This document shows, piece after piece, positions 11,136-21,716 of a stretch of 24,045 bases of DNA. The stretch is from Basidiobolus ranarum (Eukaryota; Basidiobolomycota; Basidiobolomycetes; Basidiobolales). Every line of letters starts with the position of its first letter. Position 1 is the first letter of the stretch. The translations under genes and the position numbers were made by a program. Under the pieces are notes generated by a model. It did not search any database. It was not told where the DNA came from and saw nothing but the letters and a program-made list of their open reading frames with translations. The DNA is taken from positions 1-24,045 of the forward strand of contig JASJQH010007033.1 of NCBI GenBank assembly GCA_040143965.1. The letters run 5' to 3'.

Positions 11136-13160
11136 ATGAAGCCATTAGAGTTGGCGCAACAATTCAAGAGAAGAGGTGCTTTTGACGAGTTAAGAAAATG
11201 CTTATTGAATGACTTTAAGAGCAACGTAATCTATTTCTCTACCTCTTAAATATTCATTTCATGTTGATTCGTTTATTTAAAACGCTCCTTTTGATTGACT
11301 CAAGTATTTTATGTACTTCCCAAATCTAGGAACGTGGAAAGAAATTCCAAGAATCTATAGTGAAAATGCTTACAGAACTTACCACCAACGATCCTTCTCT
11401 ATTCAGGAAAGATAGATTCGCTTTTCAAACTGACATGATGAAGGAACTGGAAAAGTGAGTTGTTTTTAAAAGATACCCCTACTTCTAATGTCCTTCTAAT
11501 ATTCTACTTTATCAGAAAAATTTCTCTTACCGAAGTCGAAACAGAGACCAAACGATTATTGGAAGAAACCACTACATATACTTCTAAAATGGAAAACGAA
11601 ATACGCGCTATACTTCAGAGTTCAACAGAATTACCAAAAGGTACCAAAGATTGACTATATTATTCGCTTTTCACTCACCTACATTATAGTCACTAATCAC
11701 AAAAGTATATAGCTAATCAACAGGAGAGTTCGAGACTTGAAAAAAATAGAAATGAAGAGCCGAAAAGTACGGTAGATCCCGTCACTCCATTGTCTTTACT
11801 CGATTCCATTCTTGGTTTTTCCAATTCAACCACCAGCTCTAATGAACGAGCAAAGAAAAAAAAATCCGAAAATCTAGGGAGTATTTCTCGTCAGAATTCT
11901 TTACAAAAGACGCCCAGTGGTAGTATGGATTCAGTACGCAATGGTAATTCTTCACCAAACAAAACTGAACCTTTTAAAGATTCGGCATCACATGGATACT
12001 CGCCACCACGCCCAAGGAGGCAGTCTAAAGATAGTGGCTTACAACGAAGTACCATCAGCGGTGCCACAGAGGATCATACTTTTGGTGAAAATGACAGTGA
12101 GTTGTATTCTGTTAATACCTGGAGAACCAATGGCGATTTAATTTGGTATTACTATTAGAAATTGCCGTCAAAAGACCAAGTTCGTCTCACAAAGATGGAG
12201 AACATAAAGATTCCGACGATAAGGCTGACCGAGATAAAGATCGTAAAGTAAGTCCGTACTCTTATGCTGTATTCTATTTTACATGTTACAAATGAGTTTA
12301 TTTTTGAATATATTAGCCACGGTTTGGGATAGACCAAAGGGTTGCGGCATTCGTACCTGATGATGGCGATCTTAGAGAGAAATGCTATGTAGTCATAATT
12401 CGCAAATATGATCCCACAACTGACAAGTATTTCCTCTGGTATATATATCAATAATGTAGCACATCAACTCAACTTTTTTTTGTGTAGATACATTGTGAGA
12501 GATCCAGAGGCGATTGCTGGAGAAAAAGACACCTGGAAGATTTCCGAAAATAAAATCTACGACTATAAGCGGAACAAAAAAATTGTGGAACGAGGGGAGA
12601 ATCCTTTCTCTGTGGGTGATAGGGTCTATTCGTTATACAAAGATCGTGAGACAGACGAAACAAGCACAGAGTTTTATGAGGCTGTCATCGACAAGATTGG
12701 GAAGGTAAAGTTCTAAATGTCGGGAATAGACTTTGCCATAATATTGAATCAATTCTCTTGTTGAAGCATACTGTACTTGTCAAATTCTTGGATGATAGTG
12801 GCGACACCTCACGTTTATGTTACGACGAGCTTTTTAAGGTAGATAAGATATTTCACTTGTTATAACAGCAATAACAACAAGGTTCCTGATGTGATATTGC
12901 GTCCTCAGCGAGATACCTCTACTTATGGTGAGCTGCGAAAAGGGTGTTCGCTGCCCAAAATCAAGCTTAAGATAAAGAAGGAGACTGTAAATAGCAGCAG
13001 AGTCACAAGAAAATCGTCCAATTGGTCAAGTGATGAGAACGAACGTGAGGGATCCAAGTTGGAGATAGTGCAAGAGTCTAGTATAAAGAAGCAAAAAAGA
13101 AGAAGACTGGTTGCTCTGCTTGACGATGATGATGAAAATGAGGATTACAAGAATAAATAG
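11136..13160 (+). CDS. Shg1 (COMPASS/BOD1-like) and SGF29 tandem-Tudor fusion protein (9 exons)
   Basis: Exons 11136-11225, 11330-11454, 11516-11640, 11713-12096, 12159-12247, 12317-12426, 12488-12704, 12767-12838 and 12882-13160 sum to 1491 nt, 496 residues, all in phase. Residues 1-113 are a helical Shg1/BOD1-type module (FKRRGAFDELRKCLLNDF, KKFQESIVKMLTEL). Residues about 114-271 are Ser/Lys-rich linker. Residues about 277-395 match the SGF29 tandem Tudor: RVAAFVPDDGD, DKYIVRDPEA, NPFSVGDRVYSLY, EFYEAV and VLVKFLDD. D287/D289 and Y358, Y371, F387 correspond to the human SGF29 residues that bind the H3 N-terminus and methyl-Lys4. The tail is basic then acidic, with KKQKRRRR-like nuclear signals. 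Shg1 belongs to the Set1/COMPASS H3K4 methyltransferase; SGF29 is the SAGA H3K4me2/3 reader. Odd points: donor GTATTT at intron 6, AAG acceptors at introns 7 and 8. Domain calls are strong; single-transcript status rests on phase consistency. Confidence 0.85.
11641..11712 (+). other. intron 3 of the Shg1-SGF29 gene, with early stop if retained
   Basis: A 72-nt GT..AG intron between the Shg1 module and the linker. If it is retained, translation continues four codons (G-T-K-D) to a TGA at 11652-11654. That would give a 117-residue protein consisting only of the Shg1-like domain, close to the size of free-standing fungal Shg1. The acceptor at 11711-11712 is the one that keeps frame; an earlier AG at 11688-11689 does not fit the phase. 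Confidence 0.6.
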
Positions 13161-16100
13161 TAGATTGCTAACTGAAGTCCGTAGAGATTACTGTGCTAGT
13201 ACTTGAGAGTAGCAGCTGTTGTAGTATATATGATTGTTGAAGACTTTCCAGTATTATTTGGTGTCGAGCTATACATAACTTAGTAGCTTGAGTTTCTGAT
13301 TAAGATATTTCTGTGATGAATTATCAAGTTGTTTCATAAAATGTTAAAGTTCAGATTCCACTTCTCAGTAGCGCTTAAAATGGCAGACTTTGTATTTTCT
13401 ATTTCGTTTCCCTACAATTGTAGTGCTAACTTCGATCATCCACAAATAAATTCCGGTTTCGTGCCTGGTCACATGGGGAGTTTGGGTACCTCCCGAGTGG
13501 TTCAAACTTGATTACGAAATGCTATTTTTTTGTAGTTGTATAGAAATTGCATCGGGCTTTGTATTGCTATTAGCAACGGACAATTCGGTTTCCAAATTAA
13601 GGAAATATCCCTGTATGTTGGGTGGGCTTAAGCCTGGACTCAACAGAGTAACAAATCCCGATTCAGGGTTGACTTGTCTTACTGGGTGCAGTGTACTTGC
13701 GGTAGAACATGGCTCCTTGATTCTGATGATACCAACTGAAGTTTATCTATATGAAACGTCATTATATTGGCAGTTCATTTTTTGGTCCCTAACTATCCAA
13801 GTAACTAAGCGATTGGCTGTCAGATGGTACTTTTCAAATACCAATTAAACATGTTTCAGGCTCTAGGAGACAAATTAATCCGTACTTTTAAGACCACTTA
13901 AATCAATATTGGCAAGAAGATTCAGGGAAGATGAAAGGCATTTCGAGCTAGTTTTCTTACTCTAGACGTATAGGAGTGTGTTGTAAACCAAGTTTGCTCA
14001 CTCAGAGGCAAAGTGAAAAGGGGATAGATATTGAAGAGCGTAACAAATTAAGGGGTACTGCAGAGAGTGAGTAAAGCACAGGGATGAGTTCGAGTTGGCT
14101 AGTATTGAGTTTCAATTTGTTCTAAGTGGTAGATAGACGTAGGAAGCTTCAAAAGCCTAGGTATTCAGAGAGGATACAAATACTCTTGTCTAGCATCTAA
14201 ATGTTTTCATCGTGTGTGCACTCCACAATGCCGAGCACTGACCATTCTGTTCGTCTTGCGCTCGTATAAATCTAAAGCATATCACTCGGAAACGTGTGAA
14301 CTCTTGGCCTAATTTGAACGGTATAGCCATGGTAGGAATCTCTTTGTTACCTAGGTAGCAAAAGTTACTGTTTTTCAGGTTCGAAGGTGCGAAATCCCAG
14401 TAACGTATTTCTTGTAAAAGCCTGATCCGTATTCTGATCAGTTTCTTAATGATTTCGTACCTTTGTTAGTCAGAGGTTGATGTGTTCAACTCTACTTTGT
14501 AATTCCAGCTTAATGATTCCCAAACGATTTTGGATATTATTACGGGTTATGAAGATAATTCGCCATCGCACGTTTATCATGCTCAGGCTTGTCAACTCTC
14601 AAACCGTCGATGTTCTGATTATTTCTGCAGGATCCGCTCCACGTAGATTTCATTTGCAATCAAGTGTCCACAGATGTATAGCTCTAAGTGAGGATGGAAA
14701 CCCATGATTTCATTAGAACGCTGTGAATATGAATCGATCAATACAGAGACAAAATTATTCTTAAACATCCCCTATTTGTTCGTTTTCCCTATTCCACTCA
14801 TGTACTGAATGACTCCATAATTGTAAGTATTCATATCCACCGCTCATCTCCTATTTTGTGGTTGACTATATTGAATGCAGTGTAACTTAAGAACTAATCC
14901 CTATTGAGGTTATACAAAAGCCAACTGTGCCTGAAAATAAAGCTACTGTTGTAGAGCCGAGATGTCGTTTTAAGTATGATTAGTTTAATAAACCCAGGGG
15001 AGAGCGCTTTTCATATGCCTTTATATATACGGGCATTTGTTCAACCAGCTTCGATAGTGTGCTGAAAAGCAAGTGGTTGAGTGGATGATTCTAGTGTATC
15101 AAAGCCCTTGCCTGAATAATCGAGTAGTAGATGAAGCAGATGAATACCAAATCTAAGGTGACCAAGTCAATATCTTGCTTGTGTCTCAGCATGATAGATC
15201 TCCAGATTATTGTCATCAAGAGCTGATCAATCATGCGATCGGCCACAACGAAAATCGTGACCTTATTGAGATAATGTACAAGTACAGATTTCTAACGTAT
15301 AACAGTTGGTACTAATATCAGCTCAGCTGAAATCACTGGCCATGCGATTACCCAAGCCTAAAGTAACTCTGTTGAGTTAATCTGACTGGAGGGAGTATAA
15401 GGCATGGAGAGAATACTAGGCTTTCTTGCTTAGTATCCGCCGTATCGCTTCGGCTAATAAAACTAAATTACGCATCCAGCTTCTATAAAATTGATTTCTG
15501 CCGGGTGTTTCGGATCAAAGAGCACATACATGTTCAGTGTATTCCAGATGAATGGGTGGCCGTATTTGTCGTTCCCTTAGTTCAGCGATTCAGATTTATC
15601 ATCGATATTGATCTAAAGATATTATGGAAATCTCGTGATGTACTCATCGATCTATTTTCTTGGGATCTCTAAGGGTGGAAGCTGACAGCTTGTCGTAATC
15701 ATGGACTATGTCACAGGTTTGTGGAGTCGTAATGAAAGGGTAGGAGGAAGGGTGATTGTGTGGCTTCGACAAAATTACTATAATCTGATTTAAGATTAAT
15801 ATCACTTGCCTGCTATGCCACTGATGTTTTGATATAAACCTGAAACCTATTTCTCGTACTTCAACAACACCGAAGCGACAAAGTGAGAATGGTATTAGAG
15901 TACACTACTTGTTGTTTATTTTTTGGAAACGGTGATAAATATGAAATATAGCGAAATGTCAGCGAAAAACTCAGAATTACTGAACGAAGTATATACACAA
16001 AAGTGATAATCACCATACGTTGTGTGATCGAAGCTAGATACAATGCAAAGGCAGATCATAGATCTTTTTTGGGGGTGTTGTGTGTACTAGTGTATTTTGG

Positions 16101-16195
16101 AAGAAAAGGTGTGCTGACACTCAAGGATAGGGCACTTGATGGATTAAGGATGTATGACTTGTATGATAATAATAGTATTTCGAGTATGTGTGGAT
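13161..16195. other. intergenic between convergent genes, no gene recognised
   Basis: About 3 kb between the 3' ends of the Shg1-SGF29 and zinc-finger genes. At 13519-13848 both strands are open over roughly 90-110 codons; neither product resembles a family I know. The open frame at 14477-14707 looks random. The stretch 16003-16443 on the plus strand is antisense to the zinc-finger gene and is not counted. No tRNA or LTR-like boundary is seen. Confidence 0.5.
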
Positions 16196-17179
16196 CTAAG
16201 ACGAGGCATTGTCGTAGGCTACACGACATTTCTCTTCCACTCTGTAATGGCGACTTAGAGCATCAGATCTTGGAAAGCCTTTGCAACATGCAATGCATTC
16301 ATAAGGGCGGCTCCCAGTGTGAAGACGAGTGTGACGCTGAAGATCATGCTTTCTGGCAAATGAGCGAGGACAGAATCCACAAGAATATGGGCGCAGATTT
16401 GAGTGACTACGCATGTGTGAAGTCAAATTATACTGTCGACTAAATGATTTGGGACAACCAGGAAATGCGCACTTGAAGGCATGCGCCTTTTGAAAGCCTT
16501 CACTGCTAATATTTTTGTCGGAGATGCTCTGTTGAAGAACTTGTTGTGGGTATGCCATTGTTGGTTGCGATTGAGAGGATGAGTGCGCAAGTTTAGGCCC
16601 TTTGTTGGAAGGTTCATAGACAATGAACTTAAATTGATCCAACGATTGATTAGGCGATACAATCTCAATTTCATTGTCAGTTGCGATCTCGTTAAACTTC
16701 AGAGTATTTAGTAGTAAGGTGGCCCAGTCCTCATCAAATGGAGTATCACCGGAAGATGTAGTGGATACGCTAGAGCTTCTTGAACGAAGGGCTGGTGGAG
16801 GTGAGGTAGTACCAATCAACTGAGTAACATCATAATCCAAAAGAAAATTCATCTCGTTGGTTGGAGTAATTGGTAAGGGAATCAACGATTCACATGTAGA
16901 GAGATCTCTATTTGAGGGAGTTAAATCCAAATGAAACTCTAATGGGGTTGTCAACGTATCTTCGTTGGATAGAAAGGTGCCATTGAGTAAGGCATCATCA
17001 AATTCAAACTTCATTCCTGCAGAAGATGTGAGTTCAGCCTCTAAAGAGTTTGAAAAAGTGTATGGAGTGAATCCCTCTAAAAGTGAAGAAGCATTCAAAT
17101 CGGAAAGTAAAAGGTCAGGGAAGAAGTTGGAGTCCAATAGGTGATTTCTCACAAAACTGCCATTGTTCGTGATTGACAT
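16196..17179 (-). CDS. C2H2 zinc-finger transcription factor, Crz1-like
   Basis: 327 residues in one exon, starting at ATG 17179. Three C-terminal fingers lie at about 237-318. Finger 1 is C237/C242/H255/H259 with the RQYNLTSHMRSH recognition helix. Finger 2 is C267/C270/H283/H287 with RKHDLQRHTRLH. Finger 3 is C295/C298/H311 with C318 as a probable last ligand, helix RSDALSRHYR. The helices (R.YNL..H, R.HD..RH, RSDAL.RH) resemble the Crz1 set, the calcineurin-responsive nuclear factor of fungi. The first 230 residues are acidic and hydrophobic patches typical of activation regions, with a Ser-rich block (RSRSSSVSTTSSGDTP, about 132-147) likely to be phosphorylated. No clear PxIxIT calcineurin-docking motif is seen, so calcineurin control is uncertain. 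DNA-binding role is firm; orthology to Crz1 is moderate. Confidence 0.9.
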   Translation of the reverse strand: MSITNNGSFVRNHLLDSNFFPDLLLSDLNASSLLEGFTPYTFSNSLEAELTSSAGMKFEFDDALLNGTFLSNEDTLTTPLEFHLDLTPSNRDLSTCESLIPLPITPTNEMNFLLDYDVTQLIGTTSPPPALRSRSSSVSTTSSGDTPFDEDWATLLLNTLKFNEIATDNEIEIVSPNQSLDQFKFIVYEPSNKGPKLAHSSSQSQPTMAYPQQVLQQSISDKNISSEGFQKAHAFKCAFPGCPKSFSRQYNLTSHMRSHSNLRPYSCGFCPRSFARKHDLQRHTRLHTGSRPYECIACCKGFPRSDALSRHYRVEEKCRVAYDNASS

Positions 17180-20100
17180 GCTTGCTATTTCTTAGGGCTC
17201 TTAGTGTATGTAAAACTCGTTGCCAAAACGCTATTGATAATTGAGATGATGCTGGATGAGTATCTGATGCCTCACTTTTATATCTTCGTTTTTACTTGAA
17301 TCTTCAGCTGTTGCGATGTCCATAATTAAAAACCAACGCATATTGAGAAATATCAAGAGATGCTCCGATATGGACTAGGTAAGACTATGGACGAGTTGAA
17401 CAGGTCAGTATATTTATTTCAATGCAAGCTACATTTACCTCTCTCTAACTGGTACTTGCACAGTCTTGATTTCCCATTCCTAAAATAACAGCTATGATGC
17501 TGACTCTGGAAACGCCTTAATAACCAACAATCGGCATTTCATATGCCTGTGTGATGTTGGCCAAGAAGTAGGGCTAATCTTGGGAATTCACTATAGTGCC
17601 TGGTGTTTAAATGTATGACTATAGTCAATCGTCTTACTGTAAAATACTGTCTTGCATTCCTTGTATTGTGGAGACAGCGAACAAATAAGGAAAATCCCCT
17701 AGCAGGTTTTGTGGCGTGAACGTATACCCTTTTGAGTCAGTCTACACATTTGGGAATAAGGTTAAGGCTTTGATGTGTATTGCTATATTTGACAGAGACA
17801 ACTACTACCTCCATCAATCATTACCAGGTGCTTTGGATCCACTAGTGACTTTGAAGGTTGCGTAAGAAATTGTTATCGGTGTTCATTAGAAATGGGCGAG
17901 AGAAACTACCTCACAGCTCGGCGCCACAAGGGCTTGGAAGTACAATTTCCAAAAAGGTAGCAATTATCTAAATTAAGAATTAGAGATGTAATCGTAAATG
18001 GATAGATCAAATTTTTGACCGATGTGAGTCCGTCATGACAAGCAAATGATAAATGATCCACATTCAGTACTGTATATTGCTTTGAACACTCCTTACTACC
18101 AGTCTTAAGGAAGAATTTATCTGAGATTCTTGAATCATTTCGTTATCAGGGTCTATATACCATGTGGTCTGGTATTTATGAATGTGATTACATTCCATTT
18201 ACCGGTAACTTTCTGATCTTATCTCCCACACGAGATGTACCATGTTTCGTTGAATTTGGAAAGTGCGAATGGAGTTAACAAGTAGACGGACTTCAATAAA
18301 GGTAAAATAGACGGATATGGAACTTACTAACCTCACAACAAGCTACCCAGCAGTAGTTCACCCTATCCATTTGAACATTGATGAGTTGTTAGTCAACCGT
18401 CATCTACTTTTTGACCGTAAACTCTGCCCCTTAAACGGCTTATCGGAGCTAACAGAAGGTGCTGAGCGTTACTTTAGTGACTCTGCTAGAATATGAATAA
18501 ACCATTCTTTGTATGACGCCACACTAAACACACTCCTTAGTTTTTTCATTATCTAACTGAAATTAGGCTTTAAAAGTGAGTAATCCAACTGCGAAGATGC
18601 TCTGCTGATGGTTGTGTATAAAATATTTAGTATTTTATACATATTTAAGGTCTCGGAGCACCAGGTGGCCAATATTAATATGATGTAGACGCTCCTTAAG
18701 CACTAATGGAGGCATTAAATCCCATAGTTCAGGTGCTTAAAATGTTGGCTTAGCTCTCAAATACTGTTATCACATGCCTTGAGATAGCCATACTTTCAGC
18801 AAGTCCACACTTGCTTTTGATGAAAGCAGCTCAAATAAATCTTAGTTTAAAGGAACAGACCACGTATTTTTAATGATTAGTTCTATGTAAAATGGGTGGC
18901 CTCGAGAATACCTCCCGTTCTGAATACAGTGGCAATTTCTTTTAATTTTAACTTGTACTTTCATAAGCCTCCAGCTGAATCAACTTTCCAACTTTGATGG
19001 GTTTGGTAAGAAAATATCCCCGAGCGGACCAAGAATGTACATCGAGATTCTGATAGGGTATTAATGGTTTCTAAGTTACAAGTAAGGAATTCCCATGGAC
19101 TCTCTTCTTTTTGGCCATTGTTGCTCCCGATAATCGGGTATCCCAGGCCGTCAAGAGCCTTGCCATCCGCAAATGGGGTACATTGGATTGTTAATACAGT
19201 TGTGATTTGCCTTGCATCCCCATCTCATGACAAATAAGATAGCTTTACAAGTGGCATGAAAATATTTTCGTCAGAGGTTTCAGTTGAACTCCATAACTCA
19301 AATAGCAAGTTCGATATTTTCCGAGGCCTCTCAATCTCTCCCTTATCATGGAGAAAACATATGCACGAAGTCAATCCATCAGCTCGACTGCGGAGCAATG
19401 AATAACAACTGCACTAAATATCAAAACTGAATTTCAAGTGACTTGGAGACAACCCATGTCTTGCTTCTTCTCTTTGATGCAATAAGCAAATGGTATGGAG
19501 TTCGCTCGAGGATTCCTCATAACTTTGACATTATAAAAGCATGTTCAATATTCTATATATATGTATGTATGTATCCAAAGAAATATCGTAGATATAACTT
19601 TGACCTGATAGAACCACCACTATTTCATATATGTACTCTCCATGTCGTGTAATGGTGACTAACTTCTTCATTTACCTTCTTCGCGGATCATGAGTGAGAA
19701 GTACAAATTTGATACCAGCCATCTCAGGTGGCTTGTCAGGATCTTCAGGTTTGAGGATTACCCAGTGGAAATCAGCGCGAATGTTAAGCAAAGGTCATTG
19801 GTGATATTTATCAGAAGTGAAATAGGCTTAATGGAGGATTCGTTTTCGAAACCCCGCGAAGTACCAATTTTCCAGTGACCTAAAATTTGACTCATTCACG
19901 TGGCATAACTTAGATCAAGGTGCACCAAGTTCCGACGGGTGAAAAGGTTTCTTAATATATAACATTGCCTCTTCTAGTGGCTCAACATATTTAACTTAAA
20001 GTAGACTATTAGATGTCAAATTTGTTCATACTACAAGAAACCCGCACCTTTACCAGAAAATTGGTCCTTTTCCAAAAGATACCCAGAATATCAACTTGAT

Positions 20101-20799
20101 CATTTTGTTTTACGGGCTTACCGGTGAGACACTGAAATGAATAATTCTATATTGATCAGGAACACGACTACTTCACAATGTAGTTGAACTCAGCTTAACC
20201 AACATGCTAAACAAAAGGCAATGGTGATAACAGAGGTCTCAGGTAATACTCATCACCCTTGTCAAACATCACCCAGTTAGTAAAGCAGTGCTGCAAAACT
20301 GCCCCCATGATATTTATCATGTTGTCTTTAGACGAGGTACTCTTTTAATGATAGGGTCGAACAAGACCAGCTTCTCGTATTTCATGAGCGACATTGAATC
20401 TCCACTGAGTACGAGATAATTATCAGAATTTGATATGGTATTACATAGTGTAGTGTCAATCGACAGAGGAAATAGAGCAGCAATTGTAATTCTGTACTTT
20501 TTTTGGAAGTAATCGAGTTAAGAGAACTCCACATGGTGAGGCTTAGAGAGACTACATAATGAACTCAATTCTACATTGAATTAACAGTCTCACCAACGAC
20601 ACATCTTCATCTCCTCGGCCTATGAGGGTGTCAAGGTGATTCAAACATATACGAGAACCCTTCCCAGCTAGTATTGATTATATTATACTTCCCAATAGTT
20701 TTGTTATCTCGCAATTAATATCACTAGATATCTTCAGTTTACGAATCATGAATCTGGGCAATGGGCTGATGAATATCTAGACACACCAAGGTCTCAAAT
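17180..20799. other. intergenic, mostly featureless
   Basis: About 3.6 kb upstream of the zinc-finger gene. A possible plus-strand first exon starts at 17360 (see findings). A perfect 11-nt inverted repeat with a 5-nt loop lies at 18615-18641. Short TATG repeats occur at about 19560-19573. A 62-codon ATG-started frame at 19690-19878 (+) has a mixed hydrophilic composition but no known family or flanking exon. Nothing else is supported. Confidence 0.5.
18615..18641. repeat. AT-rich perfect inverted repeat
   Basis: Arms TGTATAAAATA and TATTTTATACA are exactly complementary over 11 nt, separated by TTTAG. The pairing is seen directly. It has no adjoining gene or T-run that would give it a clear job, and may be incidental in AT-rich DNA. 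Confidence 0.6.
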
Positions 20800-21091
20800 T
20801 CAAGTTCCTTTCACATCGCCCATTATATTTTGCTTTAATTTAGCCTCTACATTGTTCATTTCCTCCTCAGTTTAACCGAAGCAAATAAAGTGTTATAGAT
20901 AACTGGCATGTAACTACCCTTCATATTCTCCCTTGACTGTTACTGGTAACTACTAACATTTCGTTATATACCACTTGAACTCGGTACGATTCTGTAGTTA
21001 AATCTCTACAAACTTGGAGGTCAAAACTGTTGGCATTCATATTTTTTATCTTCACCTTATATAAATCTATCACTTTAGATTTCGAACTCAT
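20800..21091 (-). CDS. possible small coiled-coil protein (2 exons)
   Basis: Proposed exons 21091-20954 and 20865-20800 are separated by an 88-nt GTAGTT..ACTGAG intron and encode 67 residues. Exon 1 begins MSSKSKVIDLYKVKIKN; exon 2 begins EEMNNVEAKLKQNIMG. Together, residues about 35-60 (YRVQVVYNEML then EEMNNVEAKLKQ) have the heptad-like spacing of a short amphipathic helix or coiled coil. The start context (CTACAATGAG) is good. Without splicing, exon 1 reads to a stop at 20921-20923 and gives 56 residues. No family is recognised. It lies about 150 bp downstream of the end of the cysteine-rich membrane protein gene, on the same strand. The gene is inferred from codon continuity across a plausible intron only. 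Confidence 0.35.
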
Positions 21092-21236
21092 TGTAGCCGC
21101 CGACAAATTGACCGAATCAATTCGGCTCAGTCAATACTTTAATACCTGTATCAATCCTTTATTCATTAATCATACTTACTGGACAAATATAGGTACTTTA
21201 TCAAATTGAATATAACAGATTCAATGATCTACTCTT

Positions 21237-21716
21237 TTACCGAGTATAATCTGAACGAGAAGAATGGAGCGGGAGACGCTCACTATCTGGCGAGGAATTC
21301 TTTTTGCAAAAGAAGAATAAAATAGCTATGATGATACTGATGAAAATAACACCAAAAAATGGCTCTATGGGTTCGGGTGACCTGTGGTGTACACTAGAAA
21401 AGTAACAGATACCGTCATGATATTTCTCCCATTTCTCACAGTCTTGCGGACCGTCCACTTGTTTCTCAATTTTGTCAGGAAATTGACAGAAAAAAGTGTA
21501 CACATCATGGATACGAACAAATAAATGTTTTTCTCCTAGACAATCAGCATCTTCAGGATCTCTTGGGAAACAAAACCCATTGTTTTGACAAATGTATTCT
21601 GGCAGAGGACAACCAGCTCTAATGGAGCAGTGATACCTATTATTGGGTATAATTTTCTTTAACTGGAATGTAGTTCCATTGTGCACGGTACTTTGCTTTT
21701 GAATATGGCTGGACAT
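21237..21716 (-). CDS. cysteine-rich single-pass membrane protein, unknown function
   Basis: 159 residues from ATG 21716. Eight cysteines (30, 36, 43, 49, 59, 77, 93, 104) precede one hydrophobic segment at about 119-137 (FFGVIFISIIIAILFFFC), followed by KK and a short Ser-rich tail. This is the pattern of a type I membrane protein with a small disulfide-bonded lumenal or extracellular domain. A signal peptide is missing. Immediately upstream the frame reads AGC ATT CTT ATC GTT CTT, a hydrophobic S-I-L-I-V-L, before a TAA, so a 5' exon encoding a signal peptide may be spliced in at an AG near 21735. I could not find a convincing partner exon. No known family is recognised. The regular cysteine spacing and clear TM make a real protein likely. 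Confidence 0.6.
   Translation of the reverse strand: MSSHIQKQSTVHNGTTFQLKKIIPNNRYHCSIRAGCPLPEYICQNNGFCFPRDPEDADCLGEKHLFVRIHDVYTFFCQFPDKIEKQVDGPQDCEKWEKYHDGICYFSSVHHRSPEPIEPFFGVIFISIIIAILFFFCKKNSSPDSERLPLHSSRSDYTR

Noticed and set aside
13519-13848. Region open on both strands over about 90-110 codons
   Set aside because: Neither product matches a family I recognise; double openness without support is likely chance or an old repeat.
14370-14410. GGTTCGAA, possible tRNA B box
   Set aside because: No matching A box, acceptor stem or anticodon arm nearby.
16003-16443. 146-codon plus-strand ORF
   Set aside because: Antisense over the zinc-finger coding region; the Cys/His content mirrors the fingers on the other strand.
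19690-19878. 62-codon ATG-started plus-strand ORF
   Set aside because: Reasonable composition but no homology recognised and no convincing flanking exons.
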